64,000 nt of DNA from M55B112 sp964539395 (GCA_964539395.1 CAZIIU010000008.1:19976-83975); one strand, 5' to 3'; positions 45,016 through 53,762 are shown, counted from the first letter of the stretch. The notes: generated by a model not told the origin, from the letters alone. Translations and numbers: made by a program.

Positions 45016-46105
45016 ATGATCACAACTGATGAGCTGAGAGATCTCATTGAGCGCCAGGCTGCGCTGAGGAGGCATCTTTGACGTAGATGGAAAAAAAAGA
45101 ACCATCGACGAGGAGGAAAGACTAACCCAGGCCGCCGGTTTTTGGGACGACCCTGCGAAGGCCGAACAACAGATGAAAAAATTATCCCGGTTGAAATCCT
45201 GGACCGAAGCTTATGCTGAAGTCGAAACCGCAGTTGATGATCTGAAAGTGCTTTTCGATTTTCTCAAAGAAGGAGAAGCAGACGAAGAAGAGGTCGAGTT
45301 GCAATACCAAAAGGCACTGAAGCTGACTGAAACACTGGAATCTAAGAATATGCTCCGCAATGAAGAGGATACCCTGAGTGCTATACTGAAGATTAATCCG
45401 GGTGCAGGAGGAACAGAAAGTACAGATTGGGCCGAAATGTTGATGCGGATGTATATTCGCTATGGAGAGAGAAATAATTTTAAAGTAAAGGAACTCCATT
45501 TTCTTCCCGGAGATGAAGCCGGTATAAAAACAGTTACGCTAGAATTTACAGGCGACTATGCCTATGGGTATCTGAAAGGAGAATCGGGTGTACACAGGCT
45601 GGTAAGGCTCTCTCCATTCGACTCTGCCAACAGGAGACATACCTCGTTCGCATCAGTATTTGTTGCACCGGTTATAGATGACAGCATTGAAATAATTATT
45701 AATCCTGCAGATATCGAATGGGATACTTTCAGATCAGGAGGCGCCGGCGGACAAAATGTCAATAAAGTTGAAACCGGGGTTCGAGTCAAACACCTTCCAA
45801 CCGGCATTACTGTCGATAATACCGAGACCAGGTCACAAAACAAAAACCGTGAAAATGCACTCAGGATACTCAAATCACACCTTTATGAAATCGAACTGCA
45901 AAAACGCAGGGAAAAGCAGGCTGAAGTGGAAGGAAAAAAGAAAAAAATTGAGTGGGGATCTCAAATCCGTAACTATGTTATGCATCCCTATAAACTGGTA
46001 AAAGATCTCAGGACCAACCATGAAACAGGAAATGTGCAAGCAGTCATGGACGGTGAACTTGATGCGTTTATTAAAGCCTACCTGATGGAATATGGTGGTG
46101 CGTAA
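45016..46105 (+). CDS. prfB: Peptide chain release factor 2, programmed +1 frameshift
   Basis: The gene is split between two frames. ATG at 45016 opens a 21-codon frame ending at TGA 45079-45081; the rest continues in the +1 frame from GAC at 45080. The junction AGG AGG CAT CTT TGA C matches the Escherichia coli RF2 frameshift site in order and spacing: SD-like AGGAGG, slippery CTT and in-frame TGA. Low RF2 thus allows slippage and more RF2. The full product is 362 residues with the SPF codon-recognition tripeptide and GGQ at about 244-246, so it decodes UGA and UAA. It is not a pseudogene. Confidence 0.95.
45067..45082 (+). promoter_or_regulatory. RF2 autoregulatory frameshift element
   Basis: AGGAGG at 45067-45072, spacer CAT, slippery CTT at 45076-45078, then TGA C. 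Ribosomes shift from CTT to TTT and continue with GAC. A purine-rich internal SD is a notable exception in a genome that otherwise shows little SD sequence. Confidence 0.92.
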
Positions 46106-46450
46106 CTTCCTGCCTATGCTCAGAAAGTAAAATAGATATCTCACCTGTAATCATCGCAGATCAATAAACAAGTATATAGATCATTTGTCACCCGCAACAG
46201 TTTATCGCAGGTAAAAGGAAAGATCTATCCCCCTGATTAACCACTCAAATAACATAACCGGGTGGAAGCTCCTCATCAAAATCTGATAACCGGTAATAAC
46301 AAATATACTGCCTTACACCTTTCATTATACATATATTTAAATAAATTGCCTGTATAATTGATTATTTTTGATTTATTTCTTGTTTTTGCTTATAGTTTAT
46401 TATCTTTATGCCCAGTTTTAGTTTTAATTTATCAATAATAAAAGTTTGTT
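46106..46450. other. Intergenic region prfB-asnB
   Basis: 345 bp. The last 70 bp carry the likely asnB promoter. No ORF or stable RNA was recognised in the rest, which is AT-rich. Confidence 0.55.
46380..46408 (+). promoter_or_regulatory. Promoter candidate for asnB
   Basis: TTG at 46380-46382, an 18-bp spacer and TATCTTTA at 46401-46408, one mismatch from the -7 consensus. It leaves a leader of about 36 bases. Confidence 0.5.
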
Positions 46451-48037
46451 ATGTGTGGATTTGCAGTTTATACGGGAGATGACAAGATGATGCGTCTGAA
46501 GGCGGTAAGTGAGTTCCGGAAGCTTAAATACCGTGGGCCCGACAACAGTCATTATTCAGACTTCCGGGAAAAAGGATGGATGGGGTTCCACAGGCTAAAG
46601 ATTATGGATGTGTCTGATGATGGCAATCAGCCAATGCATTTTGAGGATATTCACCTGGTCTGTAATGGAGAGATATATAATTACCTGCAACTCAAGGAGG
46701 AATATACCGGGAGATATTCATTTAGCTCTTCATCCGATTGTGAAGTGATCATTCCAATGTACAAAGAGATGGGATTATTTAATACAGCAAGACGACTTGA
46801 TGCTGAATTTGTTTGTGTGATCTATGATCAGCAACAGGATAAATACCTGGCAGCCAGGGATCCTGTTGGTATAAGGCCAATGTTCTACGGCTATACCCCG
46901 AAAGGGGAAATCATGTTCGCAAGTGAAATGAAGGCGCTGTGCAATCTCTGCATGGAGGTTAAACCATTTCCTCCCGGACATATATATGATGGTGAACGAT
47001 TTATCTGTTATCGAGATGTAGCAAAAGTGGAAAAGTCATCTGATCATGAACTTGAAGAGGTTTTGGAAAACATTAACAGAACCCTTACTGAAGGAGTCAG
47101 AAAAAGATTACAATCGGATGTTCCCATAGGGTTCCTCTGCAGCGGCGGACTCGATTCCAGCCTGGTTTGCGCCATAGCCGCTAAGATGAGCGATAAACCC
47201 ATTCGTACATTTGCAGTTGGTATTGACGTGGATGCAATTGATACAAAATATGCCCGGATCGTAGCAGATTATCTGGGTGCGGACCACACTGAGGTACTGT
47301 TTAAGAAACAGGACATTTTCGATACGCTAAGCACCCTGATCTATAATATAGAAACCTACGATATTACAACGATAAGAGCATCTATGGGAATGTACCTGGT
47401 CTCAAAATACATTTCAGAAAACACTGATATAAAAGTATTGATGACCGGGGAAATTGCAGATGAAATTTTCGGTTATAAGTATACTGATTTTGCCCCATCA
47501 CCAGCTGCCTTCCAAAAAGAGGCTGAAAAAAGACTCCGGGAAATCTTTATGTATGACGTACTCAGGGCCGACAGAAGCATCTCTTCCTGCGGACTTGAGG
47601 CGAGGGTTCCGTTTGGTGACCTGGAGTTTGTCGACTATGTGATGTCCATCAGACCGGAAATGAAAATGAATAATACTGGGATTGGCAAGTACCTGCTCAG
47701 AAAAGCATTTGAAGGCGATTATCTGCCACGTGAAATATTATACAGGGAAAAAGCAGCATTTTCCGATGCTGTCGGACACAGCGTTGTCGATTACCTGAAA
47801 CAATATGCAGAAGAGATGTATTCCGATGAAGCATTCATGATTAAAAAGAAAGAATTTAGTCATGCAACCCCAATATCAAAGGAATCCCTGATGTACAGGG
47901 AAATCTTCGAAACATATTACCCAGGCAGATCACATTGTATCGTCGATTTCTGGATGCCGAACAGGAGCTGGGAGAATTGTGATGTGAATGATCCCAGCGC
48001 CAGGGTTCTTCCTAATTATGGTAAAAGCGGAGAATAG
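46451..48037 (+). CDS. asnB: Asparagine synthase (glutamine-hydrolysing)
   Basis: 528 residues. The N-terminal glutaminase starts with the nucleophile Cys2 (MCGFAVYTG) and has RGPDNS and NGEIYNY. The C-terminal synthetase carries the PP-loop SGGLDSSLV near residue 235 and GEIADEIFGYKY. It makes asparagine from aspartate, glutamine and ATP. Length and motifs fit biosynthetic AsnB rather than peptidoglycan-amidating or antibiotic-type relatives, though specificity is not proven by sequence. The stop codon lies within a tandem repeat. Confidence 0.92.
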   Translation: MCGFAVYTGDDKMMRLKAVSEFRKLKYRGPDNSHYSDFREKGWMGFHRLKIMDVSDDGNQPMHFEDIHLVCNGEIYNYLQLKEEYTGRYSFSSSSDCEVIIPMYKEMGLFNTARRLDAEFVCVIYDQQQDKYLAARDPVGIRPMFYGYTPKGEIMFASEMKALCNLCMEVKPFPPGHIYDGERFICYRDVAKVEKSSDHELEEVLENINRTLTEGVRKRLQSDVPIGFLCSGGLDSSLVCAIAAKMSDKPIRTFAVGIDVDAIDTKYARIVADYLGADHTEVLFKKQDIFDTLSTLIYNIETYDITTIRASMGMYLVSKYISENTDIKVLMTGEIADEIFGYKYTDFAPSPAAFQKEAEKRLREIFMYDVLRADRSISSCGLEARVPFGDLEFVDYVMSIRPEMKMNNTGIGKYLLRKAFEGDYLPREILYREKAAFSDAVGHSVVDYLKQYAEEMYSDEAFMIKKKEFSHATPISKESLMYREIFETYYPGRSHCIVDFWMPNRSWENCDVNDPSARVLPNYGKSGE

Positions 48038-48118
48038 TAACTCCTCTTGTTTTATATTATAAATATTTTACCACGGAGAATAGTAACTCCACTTCTTTAC
48101 ACTATATATATTTTACCA
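48028..48118. repeat. Tandem 46/45-bp duplication spanning asnB and kinase ends
   Basis: Copy 1 at 48028-48073 and copy 2 at 48074-48118 both begin CGGAGAATAGTAACTCC and end ATATTTTACCA, with a few differences in the middle. Copy 1 contains the asnB stop codon; copy 2 contains the last codons of the convergent kinase gene. Each unit starts with a short GGAG...CTCC dyad. Confidence 0.85.
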
Positions 48119-49466
48119 TGGAGTTGATGAGTTCATGGTACCAGATCGGTTTCGTAATATAGTCATTGAAATTGTTTAGCTGATCAGGATTCTTTTCAAA
48201 TTCAAGAGAATAGGCCGTTTGTCCCAAGATCGGTATACGCTTATTTATTTCACGTATTCTTTTTGCAGCTTCAAATCCATCCATCTCCGGCATAATGATG
48301 TCCATTAAAATCAGGTCCACCTCTTCCTGGTGTTCCCTGAAATACTCTACAGCCTCCCGGCCGTTACGCGCCCAGATTATTTCAGCTTTAGTCGGTTTCA
48401 GCAGTTCCTCCAAAAGCATATAATTGAGGTCAACATCTTCAGCAACCAATACTCTTTTACCTTTCCAGTCCGGCACTCCCCCCGACTCAAGTTTTTCGGC
48501 CTGGAACTCCTCCTGCTTCCCTCTGAGCGGTATTGTAAAATAGTATGTGGAACCAATTCCCAGCTTTGATACAGACCAAAGATTTCCACCTATAAATTCA
48601 GCAAACCTTTTTGCTACCATTACCCTTAAAGCTGCCAGGTCAAAAGAGGCATCCAAACTCTTCTTTCGATTGGAATACTGAGAAAATGCCTTTTCAAGGT
48701 TCTCGAGCGACAGACCTGCGCCCTCGTCAGTTACATAAAATCTGGCTGTATTGTTCTCAATGGTATAACCAAATTCAATAGTGCCTTGATGTGTAAAACT
48801 AATAGCATTTTCCAAAAGCCTTCCCAGAATTTTCTGCAGCTTCTTGCAATCCGTTACCAGTGTCAGACTCTTTAACTCGTCAGGAACAGTCATTTTTAAT
48901 TTAATATGAAGAGACTTCTTATTGGCAATATCCGCCTCATACTTTTCCCTAAGCTCACTCAACATCTCAGAAATTTTGCATGACTCCTTCAGCATTGTAA
49001 CCCGACCATTACTTAACCGGTTCAGGTCAATCAGATTATTGAAGAGCTGCAGCAGATTGGTGCTGCTCGTATATACATGCTCGCTATAGAGCGATTGTGT
49101 TTTGTCGTTGGCACCCCTTTCTCCTAACAACTTGGAAAAACCAATGATTGTCGACATGGATGTCTTTAGCTGGTGACCCACCAGTTCAATAACTGAAGTA
49201 TCATTCAAATCAGAAAAAATGTCTTTCTCCCTATTTCTCCTGATCCTTTCATTTCGTAAACCATATAACCTGATAAGCAGCAATGACACAACTATTAGCA
49301 GTATGGCAGTAAACCTGTTGTATATCTCATTAACTGGCACATTTAGAACCAGCACATCCAGGAACGACACATCTTCATAGAAGATAAAGAAATCCAATAG
49401 TGCATCAAGCAAATAATAGAGTAACGACATCAGGAATCCTATCCTGAGATACAGTGATGTTTTCAT
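48102..49466 (-). CDS. Hybrid histidine kinase with C-terminal receiver
   Basis: 454 residues. Two membrane helices (residues about 8-29 and 52-68) frame a short extracytoplasmic loop of around 25 residues, too small for a usual sensor domain. Next come HisKA (phospho-acceptor His in VGHQLKTSMS near 97), HATPase (LLENAISFTHQG, VTDEGAGLS) and a C-terminal receiver with phospho-acceptor Asp in LILMDIIMPEMDG. It is the last gene of a four-gene signalling cluster, 21 bp after the SpoIIE phosphatase gene. Its stop codon lies in the tandem repeat shared with asnB. Confidence 0.9.
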   Translation of the reverse strand: MKTSLYLRIGFLMSLLYYLLDALLDFFIFYEDVSFLDVLVLNVPVNEIYNRFTAILLIVVSLLLIRLYGLRNERIRRNREKDIFSDLNDTSVIELVGHQLKTSMSTIIGFSKLLGERGANDKTQSLYSEHVYTSSTNLLQLFNNLIDLNRLSNGRVTMLKESCKISEMLSELREKYEADIANKKSLHIKLKMTVPDELKSLTLVTDCKKLQKILGRLLENAISFTHQGTIEFGYTIENNTARFYVTDEGAGLSLENLEKAFSQYSNRKKSLDASFDLAALRVMVAKRFAEFIGGNLWSVSKLGIGSTYYFTIPLRGKQEEFQAEKLESGGVPDWKGKRVLVAEDVDLNYMLLEELLKPTKAEIIWARNGREAVEYFREHQEEVDLILMDIIMPEMDGFEAAKRIREINKRIPILGQTAYSLEFEKNPDQLNNFNDYITKPIWYHELINSMVKYI

Positions 49467-49487
49467 TTATGTAGAATTATATTATTA

Positions 49488-50645
49488 CTAAATTTCAATA
49501 CCCATTATCAGGATGTCATCTACCTGACCAAAATCAACCATCCATTGCCTCATCCTATCTGTCATAATCTTCTTCTGGTCTGACAACTTCATATCGTGCA
49601 AATCCTTTAACCAGGAAGAAAATCCCCGTGTTTGCAACTTCTTACCTCTAACTCCACCCACCTGGTCAATGATCCCGTCAGTACTAAGAAACAGGCGGTC
49701 ACCCTTACTCAATGGGGTTACATGTTGAGAAAATGGCTTTTCCTGCGGATAATGCCCTACCGATTGTCTGTCACCCTTGATTTCTGTTATTTCACCTTCA
49801 TGCAAATAAAAAACGGAATTAAATGCTCCTGCCGAATACAGTATCATGTTTTTTGTGTCGATCATGCCGATCACCATATCAATTCCCTCGGTCAAATAAG
49901 ACTCAATACCTGAACGCTCCAATGATTCCTTAAACTTGAATCTTAAATTATCCATCATAACATTCGGATAATCAAGCTTTATTTTCATGCTAAGTTCATT
50001 AAGCAGACTAATCCCCAGAACACTTAAAAAGGCACCGGGAACACCATGTCCGCTGCAGTCGGCCACAGAGAAAACAACCAAATCATCAATCTTTTTTACC
50101 CAGTAAAAATCACCACTCACGACATCAAGTGGCTGATGAATAATAAAATGTTCCGTGAAAATCGAATTCAACATCTCATCGGAGGGTAGCATCGATTTCT
50201 GTATCCTGAAGGCATAATTGATGCTGTCGCGCAGACTTTTTACCGCCTTAAGCTCTTCTTTACTTCGAAGCAATGCAAGCTGGTTTCCAACCCTGCTCAA
50301 TAACTCCTCCCGCCTGAAAGGTTTCTGAATAAAATCAACATTGGAATATCTTACTCCCCGCATCAGATTCCCACTCTCACCCGCCTCCGTTAGAAACACA
50401 ACCGGAGCATTGATATTCCGGCCTCTTTCAACGATACTTGCCAGCATTTCATATCCAGTCATATCCGAATTATTGAGTCCTAAAATAATCAGGTCAAAAT
50501 TCTCCTTCACAATATAAGATAAGGATTTAATGCCATTCATAGAGGTAACAGTGGTATAGCCTGCATCATTTAAAATAGAAGAAACTCGTTCCATGCTTTC
50601 AAAGCTGTCTTCTACCAATAAGATTTTAGATTCCATCTCGCACAT
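49488..50645 (-). CDS. Degenerate receiver fused to SpoIIE-type phosphatase
   Basis: 385 residues. A CheY-like domain occupies residues 1-125, with the acidic pair (LLVEDS), Thr (FLTE) and Lys (QKPF). The usual phospho-acceptor position reads LIILGLNN, so Asp is replaced by Gly. A coiled linker leads to a PP2C/SpoIIE domain (SGDFYWV, ADCSGHGVPGAFLS, STDGIIDQVGG, QVDDILIMG) with its metal-binding aspartates. The output domain closely resembles that of the Reg_prop protein at 35.9 kb. It lies between a thioredoxin-like gene (34-bp gap) and the hybrid kinase (21-bp gap). Substrate is unknown, possibly an anti-sigma antagonist. Confidence 0.9.
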   Translation of the reverse strand: MCEMESKILLVEDSFESMERVSSILNDAGYTTVTSMNGIKSLSYIVKENFDLIILGLNNSDMTGYEMLASIVERGRNINAPVVFLTEAGESGNLMRGVRYSNVDFIQKPFRREELLSRVGNQLALLRSKEELKAVKSLRDSINYAFRIQKSMLPSDEMLNSIFTEHFIIHQPLDVVSGDFYWVKKIDDLVVFSVADCSGHGVPGAFLSVLGISLLNELSMKIKLDYPNVMMDNLRFKFKESLERSGIESYLTEGIDMVIGMIDTKNMILYSAGAFNSVFYLHEGEITEIKGDRQSVGHYPQEKPFSQHVTPLSKGDRLFLSTDGIIDQVGGVRGKKLQTRGFSSWLKDLHDMKLSDQKKIMTDRMRQWMVDFGQVDDILIMGIEI

Positions 50646-50679
50646 TTCTATATATTAGAATATCTTCACCTGTTTTTAT

Positions 50680-51012
50680 TTATTGAACATGTGATTGTAT
50701 AAACCTGATAAAACTGATCATGGGAACCAATCCGTAAATTGTATCAATCACCTCGTCTCCCCTGATTAACAAAAAAAAAGGCTTCCGCTGAATGTGATAC
50801 TTCGCAACAATATCATCCAGTTCACTTACATCCATGCGAAAAAAATCAACTTTCCCGGCAAATACAACGCTTGCACTCTCTATAACCGGCTGCATCATTT
50901 CACATGTTCCATTATTGGCTTCAAAAAGCTCGACAACTTTAATCCTGCCATCCCTTGTGAAAAGTGCCATTAAGTCCTGCTTTTCAATCGGTATTATTTG
51001 GACACATCCCAT
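50680..51012 (-). CDS. Thioredoxin-fold protein with single active-site cysteine
   Basis: 110 residues. The pattern IKVVELFEANNGTCEMMQPVIES lines up with the thioredoxin strand-motif-helix. The motif is N-G-T-C, so only the second cysteine (Cys37) remains. A cis-Pro region follows in IQRKPFFLLI. Such forms cannot act as standard reductases but may bind or sense, or form mixed disulfides. It sits between a sigma-54 activator and a SpoIIE phosphatase, all on the minus strand, so a role in that pathway is suspected. Start could also be Met15. Confidence 0.75.
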   Translation of the reverse strand: MGCVQIIPIEKQDLMALFTRDGRIKVVELFEANNGTCEMMQPVIESASVVFAGKVDFFRMDVSELDDIVAKYHIQRKPFFLLIRGDEVIDTIYGLVPMISFIRFIQSHVQ

Positions 51013-51031
51013 TGCGCATTTTATGCAATGG
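51009..51031. promoter_or_regulatory. Dyad over the start codon of the thioredoxin-like gene
   Basis: CCATTGC (51009-51015) and GCAATGG (51025-51031) form a perfect 7-9-7 inverted repeat that includes the ATG. It could be an RNA hairpin masking the start or a protein-binding site. Confidence 0.4.
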
Positions 51032-51106
51032 TATTCAAATGTAATGCCAATAGTGTTATGCTTTTGATTTTATGTAATTTACGGAATGAGGTGTTTGAGG
51101 AACCTG

Positions 51107-51148
51107 GCGAAATAATTACGGTATTTCGCTAATATTACGGTATTTCGC
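51107..51148. repeat. Direct/inverted repeat cluster TATTTCGC
   Basis: GCGAAATA (51107-51114) and TATTTCGC (51122-51129) form a dyad, and the unit ATTACGGTATTTCGC is then repeated directly (51115-51129 and 51134-51148). It sits between the sigma-54 activator gene and the thioredoxin-like gene. Confidence 0.7.
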
Positions 51149-51154
51149 ATTGCA

Positions 51155-52588
51155 TCATGGTCGGGTTATTCCCAGTTTTTTGATCCTTGAGTTGAGCGTT
51201 GTTGGCTTCATACCAAGAACCCTTGCAGCACCTCTTTCACCACTAATCCGCCATTGGGTCTGCTCCAATATCCTCATAATATAGCGTCGCTCCATCTCTT
51301 CCATCGTAAAGTAACCCTGCTCCGGGACCAAATCAGAATCCCGGGTAGTAAGCCTGGTGCCGAGTTGAAGTGTCTTCCCCGAACTAATAATAACTGAACG
51401 TTCAATGATATTCTCCAGCTCCCGCACATTTCCGGGCCAGGTGTACTGCTCAAACTGCTGCATAATCTCCCTGGGGACTGCCGAAATACTCTTGCCATTG
51501 AGCTTATTGAATTTCCTGAGGAAATGATTCACCAGGATCGGTATATCATCTCTCCTTTCCCGCAAGGGAGGAATCCTGACCGGAAAAACATGCAACCGGT
51601 AGAAAAGATCACTCCTGAAATTTCCTTTTCGAACTTCCCCCTCAAGATTACGGTTGGTAGCTGCAATAATTCTCACATCTGTTTTAACAGACTGTTCACC
51701 ACCTACCGGTTCAAACTCACCATCCTGCAGGACCCTTAAAAGCTTTGGCTGTAAAGCAACGGGCAGTTCACCGATCTCATCAAGGAAAAGCGTCCCTGTG
51801 TGTGCCAGTTCAAACCGACCCTTCCTGTTGGCAATCGCTCCTGTGTAAGCACCCTTAATATGACCAAACAATTCACTTTCCAATAAAGATTCGGGAATAG
51901 AAGCACAATTAATTTTAATAAACGGTTTCTCATTCCGGTTACTTAAACTGTGTATTGCCCTGGCAACCAACTCTTTTCCAGTACCGGTCTCCCCCATTAT
52001 TAATACTGTCGCCTTCGTTACAGAAACCTGTTCAATTTGTTTCAGCACCTGCCTGAATTCCCTGTTTACTGTAATAATATTCTCAAAATCAGCATTAAGT
52101 TTAATCTCCTCCCGAAAATACAGATTCTCCTCCTCGAGCTTCTCCTTAAGTTGCAAAAGCTCAGAATTCTTCTTTTTAAGATCTACCAGCAATTTCCTGT
52201 TTTCTACGCGCAAACGATATGTATCAAGTGCCTGCCTGATGGCCTGGTCAATCTCAAATTCACGCCAAGGCTTGGTAAAGAACCTGAAAACATGTATCTG
52301 ACTGATATTACTGATTGGGATATTAAGGTCCGAATAAGCCGTTAAAACCATGAAGATCGTATCGGGCTGACAAATACTTGCCTTGCTGACGAACTCCAGT
52401 CCCGACACCTCAGGCATCGAATAATCCACGATTGCAACCTTGACTCCTTCATCCTCAATAACTTTTAATGCCTCAGCCGGACTGTCGGTTGTATAAACCC
52501 TGTATTTGTCCCTGAAGGTCATCTCGAATAAGGACAGATTGGTCGGGTCATCATCCAGGTAAATGACTATATCTTTCTCCTCGTCCAA
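51155..52588 (-). CDS. Sigma-54-dependent response regulator (NtrC family)
   Basis: 477 residues. A receiver has phospho-acceptor Asp in VAIVDYSMPEVSG near residue 53. A coiled-coil linker (residues about 125-170) leads to a sigma-54 AAA+ domain with Walker A GETGTGKE, the sigma-54 contact loop GAYTGA and Walker B TLFLDEIGE. A Fis-type HTH follows (GAARVLGMKPTTLNSRIKKLG). It should activate sigma-54 promoters when phosphorylated. The start is TTG at 52588; there is no in-frame ATG before a stop. The nearby hybrid kinase is a candidate partner. Confidence 0.92.
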   Translation of the reverse strand: MDEEKDIVIYLDDDPTNLSLFEMTFRDKYRVYTTDSPAEALKVIEDEGVKVAIVDYSMPEVSGLEFVSKASICQPDTIFMVLTAYSDLNIPISNISQIHVFRFFTKPWREFEIDQAIRQALDTYRLRVENRKLLVDLKKKNSELLQLKEKLEEENLYFREEIKLNADFENIITVNREFRQVLKQIEQVSVTKATVLIMGETGTGKELVARAIHSLSNRNEKPFIKINCASIPESLLESELFGHIKGAYTGAIANRKGRFELAHTGTLFLDEIGELPVALQPKLLRVLQDGEFEPVGGEQSVKTDVRIIAATNRNLEGEVRKGNFRSDLFYRLHVFPVRIPPLRERRDDIPILVNHFLRKFNKLNGKSISAVPREIMQQFEQYTWPGNVRELENIIERSVIISSGKTLQLGTRLTTRDSDLVPEQGYFTMEEMERRYIMRILEQTQWRISGERGAARVLGMKPTTLNSRIKKLGITRP

Positions 52589-53177
52589 ATTGAATTCCTG
52601 TATTTGTGACTAATTTAAATAAATTATTAACATAATAACAAGAAAATATTGAAATACACGCTACCGGTTATTATTCAGTATCGAAGAATTAGATGGCTTA
52701 ACTGCAATAATTTCTGCAACTTCCTCAGAAAAGAAGCTTCTTCCTTTCCAAACGAAGAATAACTCTGCCTCTCTCTCCATCGGGTAAACAGAAAAACCGG
52801 CAGATGGCCGATAATCAAACCTGATACCAGCATCTCCCGGCATTAACTCCTTTCCAGCCTGCCCGGAAAAGTGTTCAAGAGGATATCCGCTTTAAACAAG
52901 TGTTGCAGACATTTTAAGATTTCTGATCAAATACTCCGGTACTGAACAGCCTCTTGGAAAAAAAACGATGATTGCTCTGCTAACCTGAAAACCATATTAA
53001 GAACGTAACCTTAAACCTCTTACAGCAATACACGCGTGACCCGAATTACCTCACCCACCTGCCTGAATTCCTGTGTTCCTGAAAATAATTCCGGTTTTTC
53101 TTGACTTGTATTTACCAATATCGTAATATTGTACGATAAAAGTTCTAGTTTACTATATTCGTATTATTTATATTATC
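52589..53177. other. Long intergenic region before the TetR gene
   Basis: 589 bp between divergent genes. The right end holds the TetR promoter and dyad. A 60-codon minus-strand frame (52661-52843, MPGDAGIRFDY...) is present but has no recognisable domain. No RNA gene was recognised. Confidence 0.5.
53119..53138. promoter_or_regulatory. Operator candidate for TetR regulator
   Basis: A perfect 7-6-7 inverted repeat TATCGTA-ATATTG-TACGATA lies 39 bp before the TetR ATG. It covers the TTG (53129-53131) of a TTG-N22-TATATTCG promoter and also a sigma-70-like TTGACT-N17-TAATAT. Typical for TetR autoregulation. Confidence 0.6.
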
Positions 53178-53762
53178 ATGTCCAGCAAAAAAAAGAGAGA
53201 GATCATTGCCACAGGCAGAGCACTATTTCTGAAGCATGGCTTCAAAAGGGTCACCGTAGAAGAAGTTTGCGCCGAAGCTAATGTCAGCAAAATGACATTC
53301 TACAAACATTTTTCCAACAAGATGGAGCTGGTAAAGGCCATCGTTGTTAAAATGGGTGAAGAAGCATTGGACCGTTACAGGAAAATCATGAACCGTAACA
53401 TTCCCTTCACTGAGAAAATTGAGCTGCAGATCCAGATGAAAATGGAGGGTACTGCTGAAATGAGCAGCGAATTCATGGACGACCTGCTGGTACATGGGGA
53501 GCCTGAAATCATGCAGTTCATGAGCGAACAGAGAAAGTACTTCTTAGGAATTGTATATGCCGATTATTTAGAAGCGCAGAACAGGGGTGAGATACGCAAG
53601 GATGTTAAACCGGAGTTCATCATCTATTTTCTGAACCACCTCAACGATATGCTGCAGGATGAGACCCTTATCAACATGTACAAGGATCCCAATGAACTGG
53701 CCATGGAGCTCACCAGATTCTTCTTCTACGGCATAACCCACAGAAACGAAAAAGCAGAATGA
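53178..53762 (+). CDS. TetR/AcrR family transcriptional regulator
   Basis: 194 residues. An N-terminal HTH (KKREIIATGRALFLKHGF..., VEEVCAEANVSKMTFYKHFSNK) is followed by a helical ligand-binding domain of no recognised subgroup. Probably represses itself and the downstream transport genes through the dyad at 53119-53138. Its stop overlaps the start of the outer-membrane protein gene (ATGA), which ties it to the export module. Confidence 0.9.
   Translation: MSSKKKREIIATGRALFLKHGFKRVTVEEVCAEANVSKMTFYKHFSNKMELVKAIVVKMGEEALDRYRKIMNRNIPFTEKIELQIQMKMEGTAEMSSEFMDDLLVHGEPEIMQFMSEQRKYFLGIVYADYLEAQNRGEIRKDVKPEFIIYFLNHLNDMLQDETLINMYKDPNELAMELTRFFFYGITHRNEKAE

Noticed and set aside
45016..45172. Apparent frameshift or premature stop at the start of prfB
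   Set aside because: The site AGG AGG CAT CTT TGA C is the known programmed +1 frameshift of RF2, so this is regulation and not a broken gene or sequencing error.
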